64,000 nt of DNA from Gracilaria vermiculophylla (lineage: Eukaryota; Rhodophyta; Florideophyceae; Gracilariales; Gracilariaceae). This document shows, piece after piece, positions 24,391 through 34,989 of this stretch. The translations under genes and the position numbers were made by a program. The stretch covers positions 1,547,633 through 1,611,632 of the forward strand of contig JAHNZQ020000227.1 of the NCBI GenBank assembly GCA_019155205.2, written 5' to 3'. Under the pieces are notes generated by a model that saw only the letters and a program-made list of their open reading frames with translations, was not told the origin of the DNA and searched no databases. Each line of letters starts with the position of its first letter. Position 1 is the first letter of the stretch.

Positions 24391-26970
24391 TCAGCAGCGC
24401 GCGCCGCCACCGCGCGCCGCCCCGCCGCCCGCCGTCGCCGCCCGTCCCCCCGCCGTCGCCGCCCGTCCCCCCGCCGCCGCCGCCGCCGCCGCCGCCGCCT
24501 CGCCGCCGCCGGCCTGCGCCTCAAAGTCGGCGCGCACCTGCGCCACGTCGAAGATGCCGCTGCGCAGCGTCTTCTCCAGCACCGCGCGCGGCACGGCGCG
24601 CAGCAGCCACGCGCGCAGCGCCACCGCCGGGCGCGCGCTCAGCTGCCCCAGCGCCAGCTGCTTGCGCGTCTCGCGCGCCATGGCGCGCACAAACGGCCGC
24701 CGCGCCAGCTCGTACGCGTACAGCGCCTCCAGGTGCCCGTCCGGCTCGCGCCAGTGCTTGGCCAGCTGCGTCGCCAGCACCACGCCGTCCTCGATCGCCA
24801 GGCACGCGCCCTGCCCCATGTTGGGCGAGATGGCGTGCGCCGCGTCGCCCACCAGCGCCACGCGCGGCGTGCTCCACGTCGGCAGCCCCGCGCAGTCCTC
24901 GATGCGGTGCATGTAGAAGCAGTGCGCCGGCGTCACGTCGTGCAGCGTCTTGAGCGGCTCCGGCCACTCGCAGCGCCGCAGCTTGGCCGCCGTCGCCGGC
25001 GGCCGCGCCGTCACCACCTTGACCCACCAGTACGCGCTGCGCCCGTCCGCGCTCATGTAGCCGTGCGACGAGCGCAGCCGCGCCGCGTAGCAGATGCGCA
25101 TCGTGCGCCGGTCGGGCGCGTCGCCCATCAGCCGCTCCACCTTGTCGCGCGCCTCGCGCCCCAGCTCCGGCAGGTGCAGCACCCCGCGGTAGCACACCTC
25201 GCCGCAGTAGCGCAGCGCCGCCCCCACGCCGGGCGCCACGTGCTCGCGCACCTTGGACCGCGCCCCGTCGGCGCCCACCACCACGCGCGACGCCACCGTG
25301 TGCCGCCGCCCGTCGCCGTCGCCGTCGCGCAGCGCGTACGACACGTACACGCGGCTCAGGTGGTCGTGCTCGCCCACGCGCACGTCGCTCACGCCGTACT
25401 GCACCACGTGCGCCGGCACCAGCTGCCGCAGCCGCTCCATGAGCCGCCGCCGCGCCACCAGCACAAAGTCGTGCCCGGTGGCGGCCGTGACGCGCCGCAT
25501 GTCCACCGTGTTGAGCACGGCGGCGCCGCCGCCGTGGCGCGACAGCTGGCACATGTGCACCGTGTGCAGCGGGAAGCAGTGCTCGCGGAAGAAGGCGTCG
25601 TCCACGCCCAGCAGCCGCAGCAGCGCGATGGCGCTGGGCCACAGCGCCAGGTCGGCGCCGCCGCCGGCGTCCTCCGCGCTCGCGCGCCGCTCCAGCACGC
25701 GCACGGAGCGCCGCTGCTGCAGCAGCGCCGCGGCCACCACCAGCCCGGCCACGCCGGCGCCCACCACCGTCACGTCGCACTGCTGCGCGTCGCCGCACGC
25801 GGGCGACGACGCCGGCGCCGACGGCGTCGCCGTGCCATCTGGCTGCGCCTGCGCCTGCGCCTGCGCCTGCGCCTGCGCCTGCGCCTGCGCCTGCGCCTGC
25901 GCCTGCGCCTGCGCCTGCAATGGTGACGGCTGCGGCTGCGGCTGCGGCTGCGATGGGGACGGCGCAGCGTCGAGCGGTGCGAGCCAGGCGCGCGCAGAGC
26001 GCAGGGAGCGCCACACGAGCAGGGCGACGAGCGCCAGGCGCGCGTCCGCGATGCGGCCGCGCAGCAGCGTCTCCAGCAACACGGCGCACACGAGCAGGGT
26101 GGGCTGCGCCAGGGCGCGCGGCAGAAACGGGTCCAGGCGGTACGGGCAGGCGGCGAGGGCGGCGGACACGGCGACGGCGGGCGGGGCGGAGGCGGCCATG
26201 AGCAGCGCCAGGCGCACGGCGGGCAGCACAGCGGCGCTGCGCGCGTCGAAGACGGCGACGGCGGCGACGGCGCCAAAGGTGGCGGCGACGAGCGCGGCGT
26301 GGGCGCGCGCGGTGCGGCGCGGGCCGAGGCGCACGGCGAGGGTGATCTTGCGCGCGGCAAAGTCGGGGCGGCGGTCGGCCAGGTTGAGGGTGAGGAAGAG
26401 GGCCATCTTGGACAGGGCGGGCGGCAGCAGCAGCTGCAGCAGCAGCGGGTGCGACGCGGGGACGGCGGCGGGCTGGGCGCGCAGCGACAGCAGCGGCAGC
26501 AGCAGCGAGGTGATGACGGTGGCGGTGAGCTCGCCGGCGGCGCGGTGGTTGAGCAGCAGCGGCGGCGCCGAGTAGCTGCACGCCAGGGCGCAGATGAGCA
26601 GGGCGAGCGGGCGCGCGGGCGGCGGCACAACGACGGCGGCGGCGAGCAGCGACAGCAGGGCGAGCGCGACGCCGAGGCGCAGCACGTGGGCGGCGGGGAT
26701 GGTGCCGGCGGTGATCTGGCGGCTGCCGCCGGTGACGCGCGAGACGTTGGCGTTGAGACGGTCCGAGCGGCGGTCGTAGTAGTCGCCGAGGTAGTGCGTG
26801 GCGAACTGCGTGATGAGGATGAAGGCCCACACGCGGGCGAAGGCGGCGTAGGAGAACGGGCGCGACAGCAGCGACGCGGCCAGGTGCGTCAGCGCCGAGA
26901 TGGTGGTCATCTGCGTGCGCAGCAGGCGGAAGAGCGCCATCGCGTAGGTGGAGCGCTTGAGCGACGGCAT
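24391..26970 (-). CDS. UbiA-type prenyltransferase fused to FAD monooxygenase
   Basis: An 859-residue, intronless frame. Residues 1-330 are a polytopic UbiA-superfamily prenyltransferase, closest in pattern to MenA. The first Asp-rich motif is D63-x2-D66-x3-D70, a GGSRQI loop follows at 81-86, and the second motif is N196-x2-D199-x3-D203 with K208 and LAVRLG. Several hydrophobic helices separate the motifs. Such enzymes attach a polyprenyl chain to an aromatic acceptor in the membrane. A linker of QP and QA repeats (about 340-376) leads to a class A flavoprotein monooxygenase. This has a dinucleotide-binding GAGVAG at 404-409 with E427 for the ribose, GADGARS at 566-572, and GDAAH at 708-712 followed by PNMGQG. 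The tail is Gly/Ala-rich. The likely role is prenylation then hydroxylation of one quinone precursor, for example phylloquinone or menaquinone type. This is inferred from the fusion. No clear transit peptide is seen, so a missed 5' exon is possible. Confidence 0.85.
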   Translation of the reverse strand: MPSLKRSTYAMALFRLLRTQMTTISALTHLAASLLSRPFSYAAFARVWAFILITQFATHYLGDYYDRRSDRLNANVSRVTGGSRQITAGTIPAAHVLRLGVALALLSLLAAAVVVPPPARPLALLICALACSYSAPPLLLNHRAAGELTATVITSLLLPLLSLRAQPAAVPASHPLLLQLLLPPALSKMALFLTLNLADRRPDFAARKITLAVRLGPRRTARAHAALVAATFGAVAAVAVFDARSAAVLPAVRLALLMAASAPPAVAVSAALAACPYRLDPFLPRALAQPTLLVCAVLLETLLRGRIADARLALVALLVWRSLRSARAWLAPLDAAPSPSQPQPQPQPSPLQAQAQAQAQAQAQAQAQAQAQAQAQPDGTATPSAPASSPACGDAQQCDVTVVGAGVAGLVVAAALLQQRRSVRVLERRASAEDAGGGADLALWPSAIALLRLLGVDDAFFREHCFPLHTVHMCQLSRHGGGAAVLNTVDMRRVTAATGHDFVLVARRRLMERLRQLVPAHVVQYGVSDVRVGEHDHLSRVYVSYALRDGDGDGRRHTVASRVVVGADGARSKVREHVAPGVGAALRYCGEVCYRGVLHLPELGREARDKVERLMGDAPDRRTMRICYAARLRSSHGYMSADGRSAYWWVKVVTARPPATAAKLRRCEWPEPLKTLHDVTPAHCFYMHRIEDCAGLPTWSTPRVALVGDAAHAISPNMGQGACLAIEDGVVLATQLAKHWREPDGHLEALYAYELARRPFVRAMARETRKQLALGQLSARPAVALRAWLLRAVPRAVLEKTLRSGIFDVAQVRADFEAQAGGGEAAAAAAAAAGGRAATAGGRAATAGGGAARGGGARC
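25842..25918. repeat. CTGCGC hexanucleotide microsatellite, about 13 units
   Basis: The repeat lies in frame in the fusion gene and encodes the Gln-Ala linker between the prenyltransferase and the monooxygenase. Changes by whole units would alter linker length without a frameshift. Confidence 0.9.
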
Positions 26971-28440
26971 GGGCGGGGTCGGGACGCAGCGGCGGCGGCG
27001 ATGACGGCGACGACGGCGGGCGGCGGGCGGCGAGGACGGCGATGCCGGTAGACGGTGGGCGGTGGGCGGTGGGCGGCGATCGAGGAGCGGAGTGTAAGGG
27101 AGCGGTGTTGAGGGGCAGGGGGCTTGGCAGCAGGCGCAGCCACTGCTGCCGCGTCGCGCAGTAAAAGCGCTGGCGCCGTCGTGGGTGCATTACGTAACGT
27201 CAGCGGCGCGTGCCGCCGCGTGTACAGTTGGGCGAGCGACTGCCGCGCCGCGCGCGCCGCGCGCCGCGCCGTCGCCGTCGCCGTCGCCGCGCCCTGCGCC
27301 GCTGCGCACACACTTCCTCTCCGCGCGCCCACCCGCGTGTTGCGCGCTCGCACGGCAGCCCGCTCTCGCAAAGCTCGCGCAGGGAAACGCCGGCACAGCC
27401 AAAGGCTGCGCATGGAGACGCGGCTGGCTGGCCGCTGCCCGACGCAGCCCTTTGCAAACACGTACCCGGCGCACACGGCTCGCGCTCCGCACACACAGCC
27501 AGACGCCAGACGCCAGACGCCAGACGCCAGACGCCGAGCAGCTCCCCCCCCCCCCAACTGCAATGCGGCGCTTGCTGCTCCAATTGAAAGCACCGGCTGC
27601 CCGCACCGAGATCCAAGCGCGTTCGGCGTGACTCACGACTGCGTCGCGAATCCTGCGCAACCCATTGCAAGAGCCCAGGTAGCGGAGACGGACAAGGTGT
27701 TGCACGTGAGTCGTAAACCGCGATGTGCGCACCCAACAATACCTCGGCCACACTCCGCGCGCGGCTCACGCTTTCAACCTGCTTTCGTGCCGCTCTTTCC
27801 AAGTCGGACGAATGAACACGTGCACCTTGCGTTCTTGCAACACTGCCCTTCTTCGCAAACCTCCAACGGAATAACGCCACAACGGCTGCCGCACGGCATT
27901 CGAACTGCGCATCGTTTCTTATTCGCCGGCCTACGTTGCAGTCCAAATCCTCCAACATCCTTTCAGACACATTGACCGCGGCGCAGCACACAGCCACTAT
28001 CATCGGGAACGTCACGAGTCGCGTAGGCACGGTGCACATTGCTCAAATACAAATCTACACGATGATAGGCGGCCGAATTGTGATGCAATCACACCAACAG
28101 CTGGCGTTTACATCCGGATACCACAACGCCTCCTCCTTGAAGACACTTGTAAGCGAGACGGGGGTGACCCAGCGCAGTGCGCAACGTGCCATCTGTCGTG
28201 GTGCAAAGCACTTGATCCAAACTGCAGCCGTCAAAACTCTTCCACGTTGCGTTGGGAGAACGATTGACAGAAGAATGCATTCAAATGATCTCCGCCAGGC
28301 GTGTCAGGAACAACGATGTATACATTGTCACATTGTCAGCTGTACGGGGGAGGGGTGGGGGGGGTAAGAAGACACCAGTGATCTGTCAGGTAGGGTGCGA
28401 ACGGTGTGATATTCCGAACGTACCCTCGTACCCTTCGTAG
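26971..28440. other. Upstream region of the fusion gene
   Basis: GC content falls from about 75% to about 50% across this stretch. Short tandem repeats occur: GGTGGGC units at about 27054-27074 and five CCAGACG units at about 27499-27533. Overlapping frames of about 280 codons exist on both strands (27124-27975 and 27200-28039) without recognisable domains. The promoter of the fusion gene should lie in the first few hundred bases. Confidence 0.4.
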
Positions 28441-29166
28441 ACACATTCTTTCTCACGCAAAGATTGCCAAAATGCGTTTTCCTCCGATTCACGCAAAGCT
28501 GATGGTGCTCTGAAAAGCTCAACCGCCACGAATGCGCGCACATGAACCGTTGTGGTTTGCGCAGTGTGCGGCAAAGCATTGGCCAACATGCAACGCCGCT
28601 TCGATTCCGAATATTTGCAACTGCGAACGCAAACAAAGTTGGGATCTGAAAACGATACAAGGAACGCTGAATCGGCTGAAAAACGAAGGAGCGATTGAAA
28701 GAATGAACCTCAAGCAGGGATACAGAAATCCTAAACTAAAAAAGAAAGCATCGAGATGGATAAGGCTCTAGCCCGGAAACGCTGTCAACAAGGCACATGC
28801 CCTCCGTAGCCTCAAGCACTCACGTGACCGCGTTGGATTTCAGAAGTTGTGGTAAAGTAGATGGTTGAGAAAGCCGTTCTGCGGCGGTGGCGGTGCTTAC
28901 ATCCTTGTGTAGAGAAAAGCTTGTCCGGCTCTCGTACGTTAAAAGTACCGGCCCGATGGACAGATATAAAAAAGGCAGCCAACAAACAAAAAGTCAGAAA
29001 AAAACGCCAAAAAAGTGAACACATGTAACACAATAGTGAAGTGCCATAGATGCAACAGCAGCATGCCAAAAAGGTGTAACATTTCAACATGTACAGTTAT
29101 GGGGCGCTCCGAAAAACACAAATTTGTGTCACCACTCAAATATCAAAATACGTTTGGGGGATTTGA
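28441..29166. other. No recognisable gene
   Basis: This is lower-GC sequence between the host island and a Tc1-like element. Frames reach only about 80-110 codons and carry no known motif. Confidence 0.4.
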
Positions 29167-30344
29167 TACAGTCTGTTTCAAAATCATAACACGTCGGTGT
29201 CAAAGTAAAACAATTGTGATTTTGGTACTGTACGCCTACAAAATCAAGATTTCAAATAAATTCAAGTCCGAAAACCGTTTTAAAAACATAACAGCTTTAC
29301 CAACTTTTAGTCTCTTTTGGCGACTCAGTAACTACTTTTTCCACCTTTTTGCTGAGTAACGCTAATACAGTGTTTGGGCATCGAAATAATGTAGCCATTA
29401 ATTGTTGAAATAGAAATATTCTCCCAACAATTCTTAATACAGTTTTTCAAATCAAATACTGTGCTAAACTGCCTTCCTTGGCCATACACCATCCATGACA
29501 ATAAACCCCACAATTTTGCCATGGAATTTAAGTCTGGTGAGCGCGCTGGCCAATCCATTGCCGTACTGTTTGCTTCTCGTAGCCATTCTGCCACCAGCTT
29601 AGATTTGTGTACCGGTGCATTATCTTGTTGAAAAAAAATTTTCTCCGTGTACGCAATATCCGTAATGTAGCATATAGTTATAAAAAACTTCTTGGTAGCA
29701 TGCCAAGTCCCTATTTCCATCAATAAATGCAATATCTGTTTTTCCATATTTTGATATACCAGCCCATATCATCACAGAACCACCTCCAGAGTCTTTTATC
29801 CACAAATTAGAGCTTTCTTTTCTTAGACCATGCGTCCAAGATGAACTTTTTCTCGTCAGAAAAACAAATGACTGTGTCTCATTGAGCTTTCCAGCACGCC
29901 ATGTTTGCACACCAAGATTTCCTTTTTTGCTTATAATGGTCTTCTAGAACGAATTTATTAATCATTTTTTATACTTGAACCACTTCTTGATATTGATTGC
30001 ACTTCCAACCTTTGACTTAGAAACAGTAAGGTTTGAGTTTTTTTGCAATTTTATTATCTGAAACAATTTTATGAGACAGTTCCCGTTTTATACCGCGTTT
30101 ATCTGCAGGACTTAAAAGTTGTGGACGCCTTGCAGATTTTTTTGTTTCATAGGTTGCTGAAATTTTGAGAAAACAGAGGATTGTGCCCGGATGACGGTTT
30201 AAAAGAAGCCAAATTTTAGCATAAAAATTTTGATAAGCCTTTAGTTGTATGATTTCAAGCTGTTTGGAGCGCACAAGAGGTGATCCTTGAGCCACAATGA
30301 TGGATGTTATGGATGTGGTGGTATGATTATGAAACGATTTCTAC
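29167..30344 (-). mobile_element. Tc1/mariner-like element, about 1.18 kb
   Basis: The left end TACAGTCTGTTTCAAAATCA is matched, inverted and imperfectly, by ATGATTATGAAACG at about 30323-30336. The enclosed sequence is a broken Tc1-like transposase on the - strand. The left terminal 140 bp recur in inverted orientation at 62829-62957. Confidence 0.7.
29325..30295 (-). pseudogene. Tc1-like transposase, broken
   Basis: On the - strand the N-terminal helix-turn-helix region (30295-30017, with LSPADKRGIKREL) is followed by a DEKKF-like first catalytic strand near 29870. Next come SVMIWAGISKYGK (about 29770) and FQQDNAPVHKSKL with the second catalytic Asp (about 29635). The C-terminal WPARSPDLN block follows. 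The third catalytic residue, normally Glu in an ENLW context, reads MAKLW here, so it is lost. A frameshift lies near 29890 and another in the middle part. The enzyme family cuts and pastes at TA sites. This copy cannot be active. Confidence 0.85.
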
Positions 30345-31082
30345 TCATATGTTGTGCAAATAGCACACTACAATACTACCTCGGCGCGTATTCCAGACAT
30401 GATATGAATTTGAAGCGCACTGTAAGACTGATATCGCCACGAAAAGTCCGTACCAATTCCGCAACTCAAGTACACAACTGTGTGCGAGTATGACCCCGAG
30501 TACGAGCGTCCGCATGCCTTTCATATCTACAATCTTGCTCGCGATGCTGATGCACCGTCAGCGCAGCGTGCCACGGCTCGGCTTTCAAAATCGTTGAACA
30601 ATTGCGAGAAGACGACGCTGCGATCGCAGAGTAACCCATCAGGCGTTACACAGTCCTACCATTTCCCGTTTACGGTACTACTTCAGTCCGAGTGCGATCG
30701 ATCTTTTATTACGGGGACCTGCTTTGCCGATTAAACTTTTGTTGCTTTACTACAGCAGTTTTCTTCTCCGTACAGCAAATTTTCTCCATAGTCAGAGGAC
30801 GGAAAAATCAGGATCATCGCCTGTGCGAATCGCATTAGGGGGTGCCCGAGAAGTATGTACGCGACTTCGTGTCTAGGATTGGTTCCTGCATTGCAGGGAA
30901 CAGGCGGATCAATGTTTACGTTATACATGCTCTTTGGTAAAGCATCGTCTGTGTGTTCGATTTATATTCGTTTTGGGTGACAGCTGCTGCTCTGTATACA
31001 TTCGAGGGACAGCAAGGCACAAGTGCAAATCCCAAATCAGCACAAGATCGAACAGTATAAGACTGCATTTTCGACTGATTAA
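30345..31082. other. Probable 5' part of the Harbinger-like element
   Basis: No clear coding domain is seen. A transposase of this type normally has several hundred more residues upstream of the DDE core, so this stretch may hold its decayed N-terminal part. Confidence 0.3.
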
Positions 31083-31722
31083 ATGTCTCTGCAAGATGTA
31101 TACGCTGTAGAAGATGGGCTCAAGATATGTGTAGAGCAGTCTGGGGACTTCGTAATACAGAACATATTTTACAACGGCTGGACGCACAACCACTACGTAT
31201 GTAATGTCTTTGTTTTTCGACCCTCGGAGACTATCACACCATGCGAAATCAATGCACCCGGATTTATGCGTGACTCGCAAATAGCAGAATGGGGTTGAGT
31301 GTACAAAAAACGTGAAGATTACTTCAGGACTTTTGAGGGCTGATGTGTGGAAGACTCTGCGCTTTCAAAAAGGGACTACGTCTTCCTCATCAAAATCCGT
31401 ACAGGACGAAACCAAGGCAATCTGTGCAGCGGAAGTTGTTCGCTTAAGACAAGCAACTTCTGCGAGACAGGCATTGGAGTGGGGTATGTGGGCTTTTCTA
31501 GGATCATTCCCAAGGATGAAAGATCGTTTAGTTCATGAAAAACATGGCGAACGAAAGCTAATGCTACTCTCTACTGCCCTACTCTTCAACTTAAGATCTC
31601 GTATAGATAGTGGCAACCAGGTCCTATCTTCGTATATGCTGCATCTCAGTGCAGAGGTCAACTTTTTTTGCATGAATCGCTACATATCTAAGGATCTTCA
31701 GCGCGAGCATTCTGAGTTATGA
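31083..31722 (+). pseudogene. Harbinger-like (DDE_Tnp_4 type) transposase, broken
   Basis: The frame begins inside the catalytic core with YAVEDGLKI, giving the first Asp. IQNIFYNGWTHNHYV and VFVFRPS follow, then NAPGFMRDSQIAEWG with the second Asp. A stop follows at 31296, and the same frame resumes to VEDSALSKRDYVFLIK. A frameshift near 31400 leads to RQALEWGMWAFLGSF (31458-31502), with the catalytic Glu, and PRMKDRLV. The order and motifs match PIF/Harbinger-like DDE transposases common in fungi, oomycetes and algae. All three acidic residues are visible, but two stops and a frameshift make it a pseudogene. It converges on the Myb/SANT-like gene next to it. Confidence 0.7.
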
Positions 31723-32811
31723 GTATCGTCATCATTTCCAAAACCTGCTGATGACGTGTCCACTCTTGCTGAGCTCTGCTTCTGTTTTCTTTTCTTTCCT
31801 CTTGAGGACACCTCATATCATCTACTCTGCACTGCTGCTCTTGCAAGAGCGACATTTGGAAAAGCTGGTAAAACTTTTCTCCTTCTATTCCTCTCAATGT
31901 GCGTGGAAGGCGAGTTTGGGAACGCTTCATGACGATAGGGCGCGCACCGACAGTTAGCCGAGGACTATGAATAGCATCAGCGAAGTGTTGTTCGTGGTGG
32001 CGGGAACGAATCCAAAATTTGGCGATTTTGGGGAAGCGAGCTCGATTTCATCCGAGTCCATTTTTTTATCAGCTCCGTTATCACTTTTCGGTAGAATTAG
32101 GCCAATAGTCTCGTCTGCATCTGCTTTTTCCCCTATGTTGGCTCTTTCGAACATGCAGAAGCGCAAGCTCTTAGCACGCTGCACGTCATCCGGCATCATC
32201 GGATCGCCGGAGGGAATATTGCGACGGTGAAGTGTGGAAAACTTACGTTTCATACTATCCACAGCGCGCTTCTCCACGAAAAACATCTCTCATTGCTCCT
32301 TCACAACCATATCCCACTCTTCTTTGCAAAGAGGTAGATACTTCTCTATTATATTCAGTACACTTTCAACTTCCTTCTGCTTGAAGCCAATTCCTCGACT
32401 ACAAGTATAACGAAGACCGCCTCGCTGACGAGGTAGCTGCATCGAGAGATGAACAAATGTAGGAGTATCAGAACGGCTTCCATATCCATATGCTTGATAT
32501 GAAGATTGTGAAGCCGTAGTGGGAGCTGCACATGGAGTGGGTGTATTTTGCAAAATTAAGGCACCAGAATTTAACGGAGACGATTGGGAAGCGCTCAGCA
32601 ACGACGCCGGGGTTGTGGGAGGTTGCGGAGAAGAAATGACGGATCGAGCGTCTTCAACAGGAGTGGCCAAAGCAAGTCCTGAAGTTGGTGAAGAAGAGCA
32701 ATGAAAAATGTCTGCTGGAGGCTTTTGAAGGGCAATGGTTCTGGATTCCATACCATGGGGCTGCGGAAGGGAGGAGGGAGAGGTGGGTTTTTGGTGCAAA
32801 ATGCTACGCAA
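31688..32811 (-). pseudogene. Myb/SANT-like DUF6818-type protein, probably broken
   Basis: On the - strand, a Ser/Thr/Pro-rich N-terminal part (32811 to about 32420) leads into a helical domain. It contains GFKQKEVESVLNIIEKYLPL and KEEWDMV, then a TGA at 32290-32292. After the stop the same frame continues with KRAVDSMKRKFSTLHRR and IPSGDPMMPDDVQRAKSLR. This LPL...W...KRKF...P.GDP..P..V..AK pattern is that of the Myb/SANT-related DUF6818 domain. A frameshift near 31940 leads to a Gln/Glu-rich coiled-coil tail ending in MMTILITQNARA. Harbinger elements usually encode such a DNA-binding partner beside the transposase, and the neighbouring frame is one. One stop and one frameshift suggest a pseudogene, or a gene with an intron. 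Confidence 0.55.
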
Positions 32812-34350
32812 GCTCGCCTTTTACAAAGCGCGTTCCCAGCGCTCAGGGTATGCGTAGCGCGCTTTCTTCTATTGCGCACCAAAACTTGATATTTGCTACA
32901 CTGGAGCAAAATGTCGGACAAGTCGGAGGCATAGCAACTTGGAGAGGTTTGGGCGCACTCTTTCGGTGCAAAACGTACTGTCGGTCGCGAATGTTGCGGA
33001 ATGTGCCATACATTGCTGGAACACACGTGTGGAATATTCCAGTATTGTCTAGCATATTGCACGCTTTGTTGGCCCAGCAAAGACTACAGTATTTTAGTGA
33101 TGCTGGCGCAAATTGTCGCTTTATTATTGGTTAGTGTGCAGCTATGGAGGCCTCTAGAAGCCANNNNNNNNNNNNNNNNNNNNNNNNNNNNNNNNNNNNN
33201 NNNNNNNNNNNNNNNNNNNNNNNNNNNNNNNNNNNNNNNNNNNNNNNNNNNNNNNNNNNNNNNCTCTCCCTAGTGATATTTTCTTTCATCGAGTGGGTTT
33301 AGTTCCTTTGATCCCACTGTTTTCAACTTGTTTTGGGGCTTTTAGCTACGAAGAGCACCCTTTTGGCTTTCATTATTACACGTGTTTAGCCCCCTGCGTC
33401 ACCGTCTCGTGATGGCGCCCACACGTACCAATTTGAGTGCACGCATTTTGCGATTTATGTTTTTAGGAGCAGTCAAAAGCCTCGGGAATTCAACTTAACT
33501 TCTACAGTACGCCTGAAGTTCGATACATCATATGGAAGCTTCAGTTTTTGGATTTTTGTGTATAGAATCCTGGTTTTTAAAATAGAAAACAGTCGTCGCA
33601 GTAAGCAAAAATAGTGTCGTCTCTAATGTTACTACTTTCGCATATACTTTTAATGTGTCGCGCGAGCCAAGCTCCTGTCTAAGAACAAATTCAGAGCATA
33701 AAGATCTTGTAGGAGGCTTAACAATTTGGTCCTACCTCCATCGTTTCAGGCTTGAAGGTCCACCAAGGTAGATCGGTCAACTTCCTTTTTTGACTTGATC
33801 CTTCCCCGCGTGGGCCGACTTGACGACAAACTGATTCAGAACAACACTTTTCAATGTGCGCTTTTGAGTTCAAAGCGCACTTTTGAGATGCGCGAGAGGC
33901 AGCGATCTTGCGCTTTTGCTTGCGACTCTGTGCCAAAAGCTATATCAGCGCTTTTGTATGCGGAGCTAGGTTATCGAGGCAATGAAGGTATGTAGCACTC
34001 TTCAGGCATACAACGGCTCTGGTGCTTTCTTTTAAAGCCTTCAGTACTGACTCTGCCACCAAATGACTTTCATTGGAAGTGATAACTCTTACGATATAAC
34101 GCTCAGAAACGTCACATTCCATATACAAGATCCAGGAGGTTTTCAAGAAGAAATTTACTAAAACTTCTTACGTATCATTATGTGTACCCTTTTTAGTATT
34201 CCATAAATTTGCAATGCTAATTTTGGAAACATTTATAGTTTCTTTGCTATGGACCCATAAGTCTGTTTTCTGCAACGCACAATGGATCATCCCTGCCGTC
34301 ATTGAATCCGGAAGCACCACGAATAGTGCGTAGCAGATATCAAGTGTTCA
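32812..34350. other. No recognisable gene; contains assembly gap
   Basis: A 100-N gap lies at 33164-33263. The sequence on both sides has only short frames. The right end of the Harbinger-like element may be in or near the gap. Confidence 0.4.
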
Positions 34351-34351
34351 A

Positions 34352-34986
34352 CTACAAACCCAACTCCAGGTATGCGGTGTAGCTCACGCTGCATTTATGA
34401 TGGAAATGCGTTAAATACAGAAGCGTCCGGCAGTTAATCAATACAACTGAATGGTGATGAAAGAGCCACAAAAAAGATAATATGTTTGGGCATGTATAAT
34501 AGCGTGCAATACTGAACATGATCTGAATTCTCATCAAGAGTAAGTAGCAAATGTTTCCCTCCTTTTCGAAGTTCTTTGGTATCTTCGATCCAATGTTTAG
34601 CTCAATTGCATAATATTTAAGAAACCACACTAGGAATTGGTCTTTGGTAATTGTGACAGGGCGGGAGAACTTTGCGCAGTGTTTGAACCATACCGTCTAC
34701 TAAACATTAGTGAGCTTTTCTTCCGCCCAATTACGATGACAGGTTTTCAATCTTTTCCATCCCCAGATACTACGGGCATTACAGTGACGCGATAAAAGGC
34801 TCCTCAAATGCGTGTACCTTTGGAAAGAACTACTGAACAACTCGTACCCACTTTCTTACGCAATGTTCTTCTCATCATGTTTGAAATGTATACTCCAGAT
34901 TCATCGATATTGAAAACCTGTTTCGGTTCCTTAGTTCCATAACGCTCCATTACGAACTCCACTAATTTATTATTCCCAGCCACCAT
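34352..34986 (-). pseudogene. Pogo/Tigger-like transposase relic
   Basis: The - strand frame 34986-34804 carries KQVFNIDESGVYIS, a match to the first DDE strand of pogo-type transposases (NxDE[ST]G). Further down, conceptual translation gives RVTVMPVVSGDGK, the next conserved strand. The rest is degraded by stops and frameshifts and ends near 34352. Terminal repeats were not found. Confidence 0.55.
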
Positions 34987-34989
34987 TTG

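Noticed and set aside
24202..27190. 574-codon + frame and 889-codon - frame across the fusion gene
   Set aside because: They are out of frame with the domain-bearing 859-residue protein and made up of His/Arg/Ala-rich shadow sequence.
27499..27533. CRISPR-like array (CCAGACG units)
   Set aside because: The units are 7 bp in direct tandem without spacers, so this is a simple repeat in a nuclear genome.
27124..28039. Two opposite frames of about 280 codons upstream of the fusion gene
   Set aside because: Each covers the other, neither has a recognisable motif, and tandem repeats keep them open.
30940..30962. CGTCTGTGTGTTCGA near the Harbinger-like element as another copy of the Pack-type terminal repeat
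   Set aside because: Only the first nine bases agree without an insertion, and no partner end was found nearby.
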